Program-made: the position numbers and the translations under genes
In this document: piece after piece, positions 23,130 through 32,272 of the stretch
Layout: each line of letters begins with the position of its first letter
How positions within the stretch are numbered: position 1 is the stretch's first letter
Source of the DNA: an uncultured Anaerotruncus sp.
Lineage (GTDB): Bacteria > Bacillota > Clostridia > Oscillospirales > CAG-272
Reading direction: 5' to 3'
NCBI GenBank assembly: GCA_905210995.1
Contig: CAJLZE010000006.1
Coordinates: 1 to 47,224 of the forward strand
DNA length: 47,224 nucleotides
The notes under the pieces: generated by a model
Database searches by the model: none
Told to the model about the DNA's origin: nothing
What the model saw: only the letters and a program-made list of their open reading frames with translations

Positions 23130-24368
23130 GTGAGGCAGACGAATACCGTATCACCGCCGCGCGCGGTCGCGGCTTTGCTCGATATATTCGCATCGGCGGG
23201 AGCCGAGGCATACATCGTCGGCGGCGCGGTAAGGGACAGCCTTGCCGGGCGCCGCGTTCACGACTGGGACGTTGCATCCCCGCTGCCGCCCGAGGCCATG
23301 GGGGAGCTTTTTCGCGGACACGGGTACCGCGTGATACCGACCGGTATAAAGCACGGGACCGTAACGGTCATATCCGACGGTATGCCGGTCGAGATCACGG
23401 CATTCCGCATCGACGGCGCATACACCGACGGCAGACACCCCGACCGCGTTGAGTTTACGACCCGCATCGAGGACGACCTCGCGCGCCGCGATTTTACCGT
23501 AAACGCAATGGCATATTCGCCGCGAAGCGGCATATGCGATCCGTTCGGCGGGCGTGCGGATCTTGCCGCAGGCGTGATACGCTGCGTCGGCGATGCACGC
23601 ACCCGCTTTACCGAGGATGCGCTGCGCATCCTGCGCGCCTTCCGCTTTGCGGCGCAGCTCGGATATACTATCGAGGACGGCACGCTCGGCGCCGCTGCCG
23701 CGCTTGCCTCGCGCCTTGAGCTGATATCGGCTGAGCGGATAGCCGCCGAAACGGAAAAGCTGCTGCTGGCGCCCGAGCCCTCGGGATATCTTGCCGCTGC
23801 GGAAAGCTGCGGCGTGCTTGCATACGTTTTTCCGGGCATCACGTTTGACGCATCGGATCTTGCCCCCGTTGACCGGCTTGCCACCGACGCACCGCTGAGA
23901 ATGGGCGCTATGCTGCGCCGCACCGGGCTTGCCGACAGCGAGCGCGCGGCAGCCGTGCTGCGTGGGCTCAGGCTTTCAAACGCCGATCGCCGCCGCGCAT
24001 ATGCCGCCGCTGCGCAAACGCTCCCGCCCGCAGAGCCGTACGCCGTACGCCGTTTTCTGCGCGAAACAGCCGATCCCGACGCCGCGATAGCGGCAGCCGC
24101 AGCGCGCGGTGAGACCGACGCCGCCGAGGTCGCGGAGATCGCACGGCAAACAGCCGCGGAGGGCGGTCCCGTCACGCTGCGCACGCTTGCCGTGGACGGT
24201 GCAAAGCTGCGCGCGGCGGGCTACCCGACGGGCAGGCAGATGGGAAAGCTGATCTCGGCGCTGCTTGAAGCCGTGACCGCCGACCCCTCGCTCAACACCG
24301 AAGAGGCGCTGCTCGCACTCGCGGCAAAACTGACCGACGAACAAAAAACCGAAAGGAATGATATATAA
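23130..24368 (+). CDS. cca: CCA tRNA nucleotidyltransferase
   Basis: Adds or repairs the 3' CCA of tRNAs. The 412-residue class II enzyme has AYIVGGAVRDSLAGR, the metal-binding DWDVAS (DxD), RRDFTVNAMAY and EDALRILRAFRFAAQLGY. A helical C-terminal half, Ala-rich and less conserved, has no HD domain. The GTG at 23130, with AAAGGATC upstream, is preferred. An ATG at 23031 would lie before the probable -10 TATAAT at 23057-23062 and adds an unrelated N-terminus. Its TAA overlaps the next ATG (TAATG), so the lipase is coupled to it. Confidence 0.92.
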   Translation: MRQTNTVSPPRAVAALLDIFASAGAEAYIVGGAVRDSLAGRRVHDWDVASPLPPEAMGELFRGHGYRVIPTGIKHGTVTVISDGMPVEITAFRIDGAYTDGRHPDRVEFTTRIEDDLARRDFTVNAMAYSPRSGICDPFGGRADLAAGVIRCVGDARTRFTEDALRILRAFRFAAQLGYTIEDGTLGAAAALASRLELISAERIAAETEKLLLAPEPSGYLAAAESCGVLAYVFPGITFDASDLAPVDRLATDAPLRMGAMLRRTGLADSERAAAVLRGLRLSNADRRRAYAAAAQTLPPAEPYAVRRFLRETADPDAAIAAAAARGETDAAEVAEIARQTAAEGGPVTLRTLAVDGAKLRAAGYPTGRQMGKLISALLEAVTADPSLNTEEALLALAAKLTDEQKTERNDI

Positions 24369-25351
24369 TGAAGAACACGGAAGCATACCCCACTATATCT
24401 CCGCTTCGTTCGACCTTTACCTCCTCCGACGGCAAAACAGCCGTCGCATATGAGATCTATGCACCCGCCGACGGGGTGCCTGTGCGCGCTGTCGTTCAGC
24501 TTTCGCACGGAATGTGCGAATATGTCGGCAGATACGCCGATTTTGCGTCATATCTTGCGGCGCAGGGCATTGCCTTTGCGGGCAACTGCCACCTCGGACA
24601 CGGCGCGACCGCCGCAAGCGACGGCGACCTCGGCTTTTTCGGCGGGAACGACGGCGATCGTTGGTTCCTCGTTGACGATCTGCACACGATGAACGGCATT
24701 ATAAGCGAAAAATTTCCCGACACGCCGGTGATACTGCTCGGGCACAGCATGGGCTCGTTCGTGGCGCGGCTCTTCCTTACAAAATATGCCGAGGACGTGG
24801 ATGCCGCCGTCATAATGGGCACCGCCGGGCGCGGTGCGCCGACGGGACTTGCCATTACGCTCGCAAATATTATAGTCGCACTGCGCGGAGCGCGGCACCG
24901 CAGCGGTCTGCTGAGAAAAATGGCTTTCTCGGGCTATCTCAAGCACTGCGGCAAGGGCTGCGACCTGAACGCATGGCTGACGCGCGACACGGAGATCGTC
25001 AAAAAATACAACGCCGATAAATACTGCACCTTCACCTTTACCGCGTCGGCATACCGCGAGCTTTTCTCTATGCTCGACGAGGTGAGCTCCGACGAATGGG
25101 CAAAAATGATCCCCACCGACCTGCCCGTGCTCGTGATAAGCGGCGACGAGGATCCCGTCGGCGGATTTGGAAAGGGCGTGCGCGAGGTCGCATCCCGCCT
25201 GACAGCCGCAGGGCTTTCCGACCTGACGCTGAAGCTCATACCCGGCGGCAGACACGAGATACTCAACGAGACCGACCGCACCGAGACCTACGCATATATC
25301 CTCGACTGGATGGAAAAACACATAAGCGTCCCCGCGGAGGACGCGGAATGA
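24368..25351 (+). CDS. Alpha/beta hydrolase, monoacylglycerol lipase/S33-like
   Basis: This 327-residue alpha/beta hydrolase has the lysophospholipase/monoglyceride-lipase pattern. It has VVQLSHGMCEYVGRYADFA (oxyanion loop), GHSMGSFVARLF with the nucleophile Ser, SGDEDPVGGFGKGV with the acid, and PGGRHEILNE with the catalytic His. No signal peptide is visible. Substrates are likely monoacylglycerols or lysophospholipids. It overlaps cca by one base upstream and the DUF1508 gene by four bases downstream, so all three are translated from one mRNA. Confidence 0.9.
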   Translation: MKNTEAYPTISPLRSTFTSSDGKTAVAYEIYAPADGVPVRAVVQLSHGMCEYVGRYADFASYLAAQGIAFAGNCHLGHGATAASDGDLGFFGGNDGDRWFLVDDLHTMNGIISEKFPDTPVILLGHSMGSFVARLFLTKYAEDVDAAVIMGTAGRGAPTGLAITLANIIVALRGARHRSGLLRKMAFSGYLKHCGKGCDLNAWLTRDTEIVKKYNADKYCTFTFTASAYRELFSMLDEVSSDEWAKMIPTDLPVLVISGDEDPVGGFGKGVREVASRLTAAGLSDLTLKLIPGGRHEILNETDRTETYAYILDWMEKHISVPAEDAE

Positions 25352-25749
25352 CCGGACGGTATGAGATATCCGTCTCGTTTGACGGGTATTACACCTTCGG
25401 GCTGTATATCGGCTCGGGCAGGCCCCTCATTGAGGGGCGGGCGCACTCGACGCTTCCGCTATGCCGTAAGGGCATAGCCTCGGTGCGTCTCAACTGCGAC
25501 GCGCCGCTTGAAGACCGCACCGCGCACGAGGACGATACCACGTCCGATACCGCCGCAGACGTGCCGCCGCCAAAATGTCCGAAATTCGTGCTCACGCACG
25601 ACGCCGACGGCACATACCGCCTGACTCTCTATGCCAAGAACGGCAAGGCGATAGCAGCCTCTCCCGGCGACGCCACGCACGGCGCGGCGCTCGACTCGCT
25701 CGACGCAATACGCGCCGTTGCGCGTGAGGCTCACACGACGGGAGCGTAG
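25348..25749 (+). CDS. Tandem YegP/DUF1508-like repeat protein
   Basis: The 133-residue product looks like two copies of the YegP (DUF1508) beta-beta-alpha unit. The C-terminal copy is clear (KFVLTHDADGTYRLTLYAKN, then GKAIAASPGDATHG and an SLDAIRAV helix). The N-terminal copy (YEISVSFDGYYTFGLYIGSG, then a CRKGIASVRLN helix) is weaker. An acidic Asp/Thr linker joins them. The role of the family is unknown. It overlaps the lipase stop (ATGA) and is followed by a terminator. Confidence 0.75.
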   Translation: MTGRYEISVSFDGYYTFGLYIGSGRPLIEGRAHSTLPLCRKGIASVRLNCDAPLEDRTAHEDDTTSDTAADVPPPKCPKFVLTHDADGTYRLTLYAKNGKAIAASPGDATHGAALDSLDAIRAVAREAHTTGA

Positions 25750-25770
25750 CACGGCGACGCCATGCGGTGC

Positions 25771-25795
25771 AAAGCTGCCGCGCGGCTGCTTTTTT
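25771..25795 (+). terminator. Terminator of the cca operon
   Basis: AAAGC-T-GCCG and CGGC-T-GCTTT pair around CG with one T-T mismatch, followed by a T-run. Confidence 0.75.
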
Positions 25796-25848
25796 AAATT
25801 TTCGGGGCGCTTTTTTGCTCTTATAACGGTATTTTTTCATTTTTCCTC

Positions 25849-25877
25849 TTGTAAAGCGTGCCGAATTGTGGTATATT
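25849..25877 (+). promoter_or_regulatory. Promoter of pgk-tpiA
   Basis: TTGTAA (25849-25854), a 17-base spacer and TATATT (25872-25877), 40 bases before the pgk start. Confidence 0.78.
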
Positions 25878-25917
25878 ATAGAATGTATAAAATTGTGAAA
25901 GGCAGGTTCAATTCTTA

Positions 25918-27153
25918 ATGACCTACAATAAAAAAACCATTGAGGATATCGACGTATCCGGCAAAAAGGTTCTTGTACGCTGCGACTTCAACGTCCCGCT
26001 CAAGGACGGCGTCATCACCTCCGACAAGAGGATCGTCGAAGCTGTCCCCACCATCAAGTATCTGCTCTCTCACGGTGCAGCCGTGATCCTTTGCTCTCAC
26101 ATGGGCAAGCCCAAGGGACAGGTCAACCCCAAGTACACACTGGCTCCCGTTGCGGCAAGACTTACCGAGCTGCTCGGTCAGAAAGTACCGCTCGCCCCCG
26201 ATACCGTCGGTCCCGAGACACGCAAAATGGCTGCCGACCTCAAGCCCGGCGAAGCTCTGCTGCTTGAGAACACCCGTTTTGATCCCCGCGAGGAGAAGAA
26301 CGACCCCGAATTTGCAAAAGAACTTGCTTCTATGGCTGAGATCTTCGTAAACGACGCCTTCGGCGCAGCTCACCGCGCACACGCCTCCACTGCCGGCGTT
26401 GCGATGTACGGCGGACTTCCCGCTGTCTGCGGCTACCTGATCCAGAAGGAAATCACCGTTATGGGCAAGGCTCTTGAGGATCCCGCCCGTCCCTTCGTCG
26501 CCATCCTCGGCGGCGCCAAGGTCTCCGACAAGATCGGCGTTATCAACAACCTCATCGAAAAGTGCGACACCCTCATCATCGGCGGCGGTATGGCATACAC
26601 CTTCTTCAAGGCAGAGGGCAAGTCTGTCGGTACCTCCATCTGCGAGTACGACAAGCTCGACCTCGCACGCCAGATGATCGACAAGGCACGCGAGCGCAAG
26701 GTCAACTTCCTGCTCCCCGTTGATAACATCATCGGTCGCGAGTATGACGAAAACACCACCTATATGCGCATTTACTCCGACTCCATCCCCGACGGTTGGA
26801 TGGGGCTTGACATCGGCGAAAAGACTCAGGAGCTGTTTGCAAAGTCCCTCGTCGGCGCGGGCACCGTTGTATGGAACGGTCCTATGGGCGTTTCCGAGTG
26901 GCCTCACTTCGCATCCGGCACCAACGCAGTCGCCAAGGCTGTTGCCGAGAACGATCCCGCCGACGTGGACGCCCTGATGAATAGCAAGTATCCCGGCTCC
27001 GAGCTGACCGTTTCCGAGACCATGCCCCCTGCCGTTGAAAAGCTCGGCTATGCCGACAAGATGACTCACGTCTCCACCGGCGGCGGCGCATCGCTTGAGT
27101 TCCTTGAGGGTCTCGAGCTTCCCGGCATCGCCTGCCTGCAGGACAAAGAATAA
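25918..27153 (+). CDS. pgk: Phosphoglycerate kinase
   Basis: Glycolytic enzyme transferring phosphate from 1,3-bisphosphoglycerate to ADP. The 411-residue length is normal. Motifs include VLVRCDFNVPLKDG, LCSHMGKPKG, LLLENTRFDPREEKND, VNDAFGAAHRAHAST, AILGGAKVSDKIGVI and the C-terminal VSTGGGASLEFLEG. Codon use is skewed towards GGC, ACC and CTC, as expected of a highly expressed gene. It is followed 18 bases later by tpiA. Confidence 0.98.
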   Translation: MTYNKKTIEDIDVSGKKVLVRCDFNVPLKDGVITSDKRIVEAVPTIKYLLSHGAAVILCSHMGKPKGQVNPKYTLAPVAARLTELLGQKVPLAPDTVGPETRKMAADLKPGEALLLENTRFDPREEKNDPEFAKELASMAEIFVNDAFGAAHRAHASTAGVAMYGGLPAVCGYLIQKEITVMGKALEDPARPFVAILGGAKVSDKIGVINNLIEKCDTLIIGGGMAYTFFKAEGKSVGTSICEYDKLDLARQMIDKARERKVNFLLPVDNIIGREYDENTTYMRIYSDSIPDGWMGLDIGEKTQELFAKSLVGAGTVVWNGPMGVSEWPHFASGTNAVAKAVAENDPADVDALMNSKYPGSELTVSETMPPAVEKLGYADKMTHVSTGGGASLEFLEGLELPGIACLQDKE

Positions 27154-27171
27154 GAAAGAGGATATAAAAGA

Positions 27172-27939
27172 ATGAATCCCGCAAAGAGAAGAACCGTTAT
27201 CGCCGGCAACTGGAAGATGAACTTCACCCCCGCCGAGGCGACAGCGTTTATCAATGAGATCAAGCCCATGGTCGCGGGCAAGGATAACTGCGACATCGTT
27301 TTCTGCGCTCCCTATGTGACCATCGCTGCCGCTATGGAAGCCGCAAAGGGCTCCAACATCAAGATCGGCGCCGAGAACGTACACTTTGCCCCCAAGGGCG
27401 CATATACCGGCGAGGTTTCCGCCGATATGCTCCGCGCCATCGGCGTTGAGTACGTTATCGTCGGTCACAGCGAAAGACGTCAGTATTTCGCAGAAACAGA
27501 CGAGACAGTCAACCTCCGCACCAAAGCTGCTCTTGCCGCAGGCATGAAGGTCATCCTCTGCCTCGGTGAAGTCAAAGAGCAGAGACTTGCCGGCATCACC
27601 GATGAGGTGGTCGGAATGCAGACAAAGCTTGACCTTGCCGGAATTTCCGCCGAGGATATGAAGAGCATCATCATCGCCTATGAGCCCGTTTGGGCTATCG
27701 GCACCGGACTCACCGCCACCCCCGATCAGGCGGAGGAGACCTGCGCCGTTATCCGCCGCGTCGTTGCCGGACTTTACGGCGAGGACGTTGCCGAAGCGAC
27801 CACCATCCAGTACGGCGGCTCGATGAACGACGGCAACGCCGCCGAGCTTCTTGCAAAGCCCGACGTTGACGGCGGTCTTATCGGCGGCGCGTCGCTCGTG
27901 GCGAAGAAATTCACCGCAATCGTTGACGCAGCTCAGTAA
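27172..27939 (+). CDS. tpiA: Triosephosphate isomerase
   Basis: Interconverts dihydroxyacetone phosphate and glyceraldehyde 3-phosphate. The 255-residue enzyme has GNWKMN with the catalytic Lys, YVIVGHSERRQYF with the His, the catalytic Glu in AYEPVWAIGTG, and IQYGGSMND for phosphate binding. It is co-transcribed with pgk and ends at a strong terminator. gapA is not beside them. Confidence 0.98.
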   Translation: MNPAKRRTVIAGNWKMNFTPAEATAFINEIKPMVAGKDNCDIVFCAPYVTIAAAMEAAKGSNIKIGAENVHFAPKGAYTGEVSADMLRAIGVEYVIVGHSERRQYFAETDETVNLRTKAALAAGMKVILCLGEVKEQRLAGITDEVVGMQTKLDLAGISAEDMKSIIIAYEPVWAIGTGLTATPDQAEETCAVIRRVVAGLYGEDVAEATTIQYGGSMNDGNAAELLAKPDVDGGLIGGASLVAKKFTAIVDAAQ

Positions 27940-27965
27940 GACAAGCCGGCGCTCATTAACCGCAA

Positions 27966-28001
27966 AAAAAGGCTTTCGGGCAAATGCCCGAAAGCCTTTT
28001 T
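27966..28001 (+). terminator. Terminator of pgk-tpiA
   Basis: AAAAAGGCTTTCGGGC pairs with GCCCGAAAGCCTTTTT around AAAT, with T-runs continuing. Confidence 0.93.
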
Positions 28002-28080
28002 GCTTTAGTCTTGACGGTTCCGACACCTTCGATGTTCATATCCGAGCCGAAAAAGCCGACGGCGCGACCGACCTTTTTGC

Positions 28081-28620
28081 TTAATAATTGTCGGCTTTTA
28101 TCTCAAAATACGCCTGCGGGTGGGCGCAGACGGGGCACACCTCGGGCGCCTTTTTGCCGATGTGGATATGCCCGCAGTTTGAGCACTGCCATATGCACTC
28201 GCCGTCCTTTGAAAACACAGCCTCATGCCTTACGTTATCGAGAAGGCGGCGGAAGCGCTCCTCGTGCTCCTTTTCGATCTTTCCGACAGCTTCGAAAAGA
28301 TACGCTATGCGGTCAAAGCCCTCTTCCTTTGCGGTCTTTGCAAATGAGGCATACATCTCTGTCCATTCGTATCTCTCTCCGCCCGCGGCATCGAGCAGGT
28401 TGTCCTCGGTCGAGGGCACCTCGCCGCCCGCCAGCAGCTTGAACCATATCTTTGCGTGCTCGCGCTCGTTTGCGGCGGTCTCCTCAAACAGCTTCGCTAT
28501 CTGAACATAGCCTTCCTTTTTAGCCTTTGACGCATAATAGGTATACTTGTTCCTCGCCTGTGATTCGCCCGCAAAAGCCGTGCGGAGATTGCTTTCGGTC
28601 TTTGAGCCCTTGAGTTCCAT
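28081..28620 (-). CDS. rbr: Rubrerythrin
   Basis: This non-haem iron peroxidase protects anaerobes by reducing hydrogen peroxide. The 179-residue protein has a four-helix diiron domain, with Glu in AFAGESQARNKY, EETAANEREHAKIW and KIEKEHEERF. A C-terminal rubredoxin-like domain has two CxxC knuckles (CSNCGHIH and CPVCAHP). The ATG follows GGAGGACTG. It is a single gene; a PerR/Fur-type box lies between its -10 and start codon, suggesting peroxide or iron control. Confidence 0.96.
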   Translation of the reverse strand: MELKGSKTESNLRTAFAGESQARNKYTYYASKAKKEGYVQIAKLFEETAANEREHAKIWFKLLAGGEVPSTEDNLLDAAGGERYEWTEMYASFAKTAKEEGFDRIAYLFEAVGKIEKEHEERFRRLLDNVRHEAVFSKDGECIWQCSNCGHIHIGKKAPEVCPVCAHPQAYFEIKADNY

Positions 28621-28726
28621 TTTCAGTCCTCCGTTTATTGTTTATATTAATTTTACCGCGGAAAAGCATTTTCCGTATCAGTATACGCAGCCGCGGCTGT
28701 TTTATTCCCGCAGCGCATTTCAAAAT

Positions 28727-28760
28727 CAATAATGATTATTATTATTGTATCTTTATTATA
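28727..28760 (-). promoter_or_regulatory. PerR/Fur-like box and -10 of rubrerythrin
   Basis: AATAAT-G-ATTATT is a perfect dyad inside 28727-28741, matching the PerR consensus TTATAATnATTATAA at 10 of 14 defined bases. A TATAAT -10 lies just upstream on the minus strand (28760-28755), so the box would sit at about +7 to +21, a roadblock position. A good -35 is not evident. Confidence 0.65.
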
Positions 28761-28829
28761 TCATATCCCAACTCGGGATGTGTGAACAAAGCGTAAATTC
28801 GGCGCCTTCTCTGCGAGGACAAATAAAAA

Positions 28830-28860
28830 GGCTGCCGAAAGCCAAATGCTTTCGGCAGCC
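28830..28860 (-). terminator. Terminator of the mntP-ATPase operon
   Basis: GGCTGCCGAAAGC pairs perfectly over 13 bp with GCTTTCGGCAGCC, with TTTTTATTTG following on the minus strand. Confidence 0.9.
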
Positions 28861-28888
28861 CCACGGCCACCGGTGAGGACCGTTAATA

Positions 28889-31540
28889 TTACTTTGCCTG
28901 TTTCTTCTTCGAAACGGTGCGCTGTATGAGCTTTGCGAGCTCCACTATCGGTATGATGGCAAACGCCATGGCAATTGCGATGAAGTATTCGAAAAGGCTG
29001 ATATGAGCGAATTCGAACGCGTCGCGCAGGAACGGAACGTATATAACGAGCGTCGTGGCGGCGAGAGAGCCTATCATCGACACCCACAGCCACTTGTTCT
29101 GCGACTTGAGGCTGAATATCGAGCCGTTGAGCGAGCGCATATTGAAGGAGTGGAATATTTCAACGATCGACAGCGTAAGGAACGCCATGGTCATGCCGTC
29201 AACGCTGTTGGTTATCTCCCAGTTGCCCGTCTCGATGCGGTGTCCGACAAAGTAGGAAAGCACCGTAAGACCCGCAATGACAAAGCCCTGAAGGGCGATG
29301 TGCACACCCAGGCCGCCGGCGAAGATGCCGTCCTTGGAATCACGCGGCGGACGCTTCATGATATCGGGCTCGCTCTTTTCCATGCCGAGCGCGATGGCGG
29401 GCAGGCAGTCGGTGATGAGGTTGATCCAGAGCAGGTGAGCGGGCTTGAGGATAGTAAAGCCGAGGATGGTCGCAGCGAATATCGAGATGACCTCTGCGAG
29501 GTTGGAGGAGAGCAGGAACTGTATCGACTTGCGGATGTTGTCGTAAATGCGTCTGCCCTCTTCGACAGCCGCAACGATGGTGGCAAAGTTATCGTCTGCC
29601 AGCACCATATCGGCAACGTTTTTGGTAACGTCGGTACCGGTTATACCCATGCCGACGCCTATATCGGAGGATTTGATGGAGGGTGCGTCGTTCACGCCGT
29701 CGCCGGTCATGGCTGTGATGCAGCCGTGAGCGCGCCATGCGTTTACGATCCTGACCTTATGCTCGGGCTGCACACGAGCATAGACCGAGTAGTTTTCGAT
29801 CGTCTTTGCAAGCTCCTCGTCGGAGATGGCATTGAGCTCGGCACCCGTTATCGCAAGGTCGCCGTCACGGAGGATACCGAGCTGGCGTGCGATGGCCGCG
29901 GCAGTGTCGCGGTGGTCGCCAGTTATCATTATCGGGCGAATGCCCGCCTCGCGGCATTCCTTTACCGCGTCAACGACTTCGGGGCGAACGGGGTCGATCA
30001 TTCCTACAAGGCCGAGGAAGGTAAGGTCGGATTCCATGACCTCGGGCGTATAATCGGTGGGAGCGGTGTCATATCTGCGGCAGGCAGCGGCAAGAACGCG
30101 CAGTGCGCGGTCGGCCAAGCGCTTGTTTGCCTCGGCAAGCTCGACACGCATATCATCCGTCATCGGAACGACCTTACCGCCCGCAAGGATGTGCGTGCAT
30201 CTGCCTATAACGACGTCGGGAGCGCCGGTCGTATGCTGAACATATCCGTCGCCAGTGTTGTGGACGGTCGTCATCATCTTGCGGCTCGAGTCAAAGGGTA
30301 TCTCGCCCACGCGGGGAGCGTTCTTTTCAAGCTCGTATTTGGGAAGACCTATCTTTGCCGCATAATCGACAACGGCAGTCTGCGTCGGGTCGCCCTCGGA
30401 AACTGTTTTGCCCTCGTGAAGCACCGCGTCGGTGCAGAGCGCAAAGGATTCGGCAAGCATTTTTTCGTCGTCACCGTAGTGATCGACAACGGTCATTTTG
30501 TTCTGCGTGAGGGTACCGGTCTTATCGGAGCAGATGATCTGTGTACATCCGAGCGTTTCAACCGCCGTCAGCTTGCGTATGACCGCGTTGCGGCGCGACA
30601 TATTGGTAACGCCTATCGAAAGCACGATGGTAACGACCGCGGCAAGTCCCTCGGGTATCGCCGCAACGGCAAGGCTGACAGCCACCATGAAAGTGTTGAG
30701 TATCGCCTCGCCCGTGAAGTCGGGGTACATGCGGATAAGGTCGATGGCAAATATCACCGCGCAGATGCCGAGCACGAGGAAGCTCAGGATCTTGCTGAGC
30801 TGATTGAGCTTGAGCTGGAGAGGTGTCTCCTCATCCTTTGCCTGCGTGAGCGCGTCGGCTATCTTGCCCATCTCGGTCTGCATACCAGTGGCAACGACCA
30901 CGGCTTTGCCGCGTCCGTAAACAGCCGTCGAGCCCATATAGACCATGTTCTTGCGGTCGCCGAGCGGAACTTCACCGTTATCGGCGGGGTTTATTGCGGC
31001 TGCGGTCTTGAGCACGGGAACGGATTCGCCCGTCAGCGCCGCTTCTTCGCACTTGAGGCTGGCGCACTCGATCAGACGGCAGTCGGCGGGGATGGAATCG
31101 CCCGCTTCAAGCACTATGATATCGCCGGGGACCAGCTCGTCGCTGTGCATGGTGATCTGCTTTCCGTCGCGGATGACCTTTGAGGTCGCCGCGGCTATCT
31201 GCTGGAGAGCCTCGATAGCCTTCTCGGCTTTGCTCTCCTGCACGACACCGAGGATCGCATTGATTATAACGACGGACATTATAATGATAACGTCGGCAAA
31301 CGATTCGTTCTGCAGCACGGCGGTAACACCGGATATCACCGCGGCGACGATCAGTATGAGCGTCATCGGATCGGTGAACTGCGAGAAGAATTTGTGGATG
31401 AGAGACTCTTTTTTGGCTTCCTTCAGCTTGTTTTTGCCGTAGGTCTCAAGCCTTTTTTTCGCCTCTGACGTACTGAGACCGTCTTTTGAGGTCTTTTGAG
31501 CCGAAAGCACCTCGTCGGAGCTTTGCAGGTACTCTTTCAT
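28889..31540 (-). CDS. Cation-translocating P-type ATPase (Ca2+/Mn2+ type, P2A-like)
   Basis: This 883-residue pump has every P-type landmark: TGES in the actuator domain, PEGLAAVVTIVLS in helix 4, DKTGTLTQNKM with the phosphorylated Asp, ITGDHRDTA and GDGVNDAPS. Ten helices are expected. Helix 5 (SSNLAEVIS) and helix 6 (NLITDCLPA) keep the Asn, Glu, Thr and Asp that bind both calcium ions in SERCA. The operon starts with an Mn2+ riboswitch and mntP, so Mn2+ (perhaps with Ca2+) efflux is the likely job. It lies 49 bases behind mntP; the ATG follows AAAGGAG. Confidence 0.93.
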   Translation of the reverse strand: MKEYLQSSDEVLSAQKTSKDGLSTSEAKKRLETYGKNKLKEAKKESLIHKFFSQFTDPMTLILIVAAVISGVTAVLQNESFADVIIIMSVVIINAILGVVQESKAEKAIEALQQIAAATSKVIRDGKQITMHSDELVPGDIIVLEAGDSIPADCRLIECASLKCEEAALTGESVPVLKTAAAINPADNGEVPLGDRKNMVYMGSTAVYGRGKAVVVATGMQTEMGKIADALTQAKDEETPLQLKLNQLSKILSFLVLGICAVIFAIDLIRMYPDFTGEAILNTFMVAVSLAVAAIPEGLAAVVTIVLSIGVTNMSRRNAVIRKLTAVETLGCTQIICSDKTGTLTQNKMTVVDHYGDDEKMLAESFALCTDAVLHEGKTVSEGDPTQTAVVDYAAKIGLPKYELEKNAPRVGEIPFDSSRKMMTTVHNTGDGYVQHTTGAPDVVIGRCTHILAGGKVVPMTDDMRVELAEANKRLADRALRVLAAACRRYDTAPTDYTPEVMESDLTFLGLVGMIDPVRPEVVDAVKECREAGIRPIMITGDHRDTAAAIARQLGILRDGDLAITGAELNAISDEELAKTIENYSVYARVQPEHKVRIVNAWRAHGCITAMTGDGVNDAPSIKSSDIGVGMGITGTDVTKNVADMVLADDNFATIVAAVEEGRRIYDNIRKSIQFLLSSNLAEVISIFAATILGFTILKPAHLLWINLITDCLPAIALGMEKSEPDIMKRPPRDSKDGIFAGGLGVHIALQGFVIAGLTVLSYFVGHRIETGNWEITNSVDGMTMAFLTLSIVEIFHSFNMRSLNGSIFSLKSQNKWLWVSMIGSLAATTLVIYVPFLRDAFEFAHISLFEYFIAIAMAFAIIPIVELAKLIQRTVSKKKQAK

Positions 31541-31589
31541 TTTCAGGGTTTCTCCTTTTATATATTTTTATTTGGATCACTTTTTTCGC

Positions 31590-32162
31590 TCAGCCGCCGA
31601 ACACACCGAGCCCGTCAAGCAGCAGCTTGAGACCGACAAGTATCAGTATCACGCCGCCGGCAAACTCGGCTTTCGACTCGAATTTGTCGCCGAACACGTT
31701 GCCGATCTTGACGCCCGCCGCGGAAATGACAAATGTGGTAAAGCCGATTATCAGCACAGGAGGATAAATGCTTGCGTCGCCGAGCGAGAGCGAGAGCGCC
31801 ACGCCGACGGCAAGCGCGTCGATGCTCGTGGCTATTGCCATGGGAAGCATGGTCTTGAAGGAAAATGACGCGGATGCTTCTTCCTTTTCCTTGGAAAAGG
31901 ACTCGCGTATCATGTTCACGCCGATGAGCGCAAGCAGGATGAACGCTACCCAGTGGCTGTACTTTGTGATAAGCTCGGCAAACTGCGAGCCTATGTAGTA
32001 GCCGATAAGGGGCATAAGCGCCTGAAAGCCGCCGAAGTACGCGCCCGCGATGAGAGCGTATTTCGCCTTCATTTTGCCGACGGACAGACCTTTGCAGACA
32101 GAGACTGCAAAAGCGTCCATCGAAAGTCCGACAGCGAGGATAAAGATCTCAATAAAACTCAT
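31590..32162 (-). CDS. mntP: Manganese efflux pump MntP
   Basis: The 190-residue protein has six helices and the MntP (DUF204) signatures: LAVGLSMDAFAVSVCKGLS near the start and MAIATSIDALAVGVALSLS in the second half. Their Asp residues are needed for Mn2+ export. A short cytoplasmic Lys/Glu loop (SFSKEKEEAS) separates the halves. It is the first gene after an Mn2+ riboswitch and is co-transcribed with the P-type ATPase. Confidence 0.95.
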   Translation of the reverse strand: MSFIEIFILAVGLSMDAFAVSVCKGLSVGKMKAKYALIAGAYFGGFQALMPLIGYYIGSQFAELITKYSHWVAFILLALIGVNMIRESFSKEKEEASASFSFKTMLPMAIATSIDALAVGVALSLSLGDASIYPPVLIIGFTTFVISAAGVKIGNVFGDKFESKAEFAGGVILILVGLKLLLDGLGVFGG

Positions 32163-32234
32163 GATCTGACCGTTCCTTTAATTTTTTTCGCGCAGATATG
32201 AAAAATCAGGGTGTATCGAGAATCTCCGGGCAAC

Positions 32235-32272
32235 AAAAAAGCCCCCGCCACGGACGCGCGTCCGACGGCAGA
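32235..32272 (-). terminator. Expression-platform terminator of the Mn2+ riboswitch
   Basis: On the minus strand CGGACG-CG-CGTCCG is extended by GCC/GGC pairs and GGGGGC, then a run of six T. Its 5' edge (CTGCC) touches the closing P1 strand of the aptamer (CCTCTG), so ligand-stabilised P1 could prevent the terminator. Confidence 0.8.

Noticed and set aside
25915..28026. A 703-codon open frame on the minus strand across pgk and tpiA
   Set aside because: It lies wholly antisense to two certain glycolytic genes. Their strong codon bias avoids the codons that read as stops on the other strand, so long antisense frames arise by default.
29003..31183. A 726-codon plus-strand frame opposite the P-type ATPase
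   Set aside because: The ATPase has all family motifs on the minus strand; the opposite frame has no ribosome site or recognisable domain.
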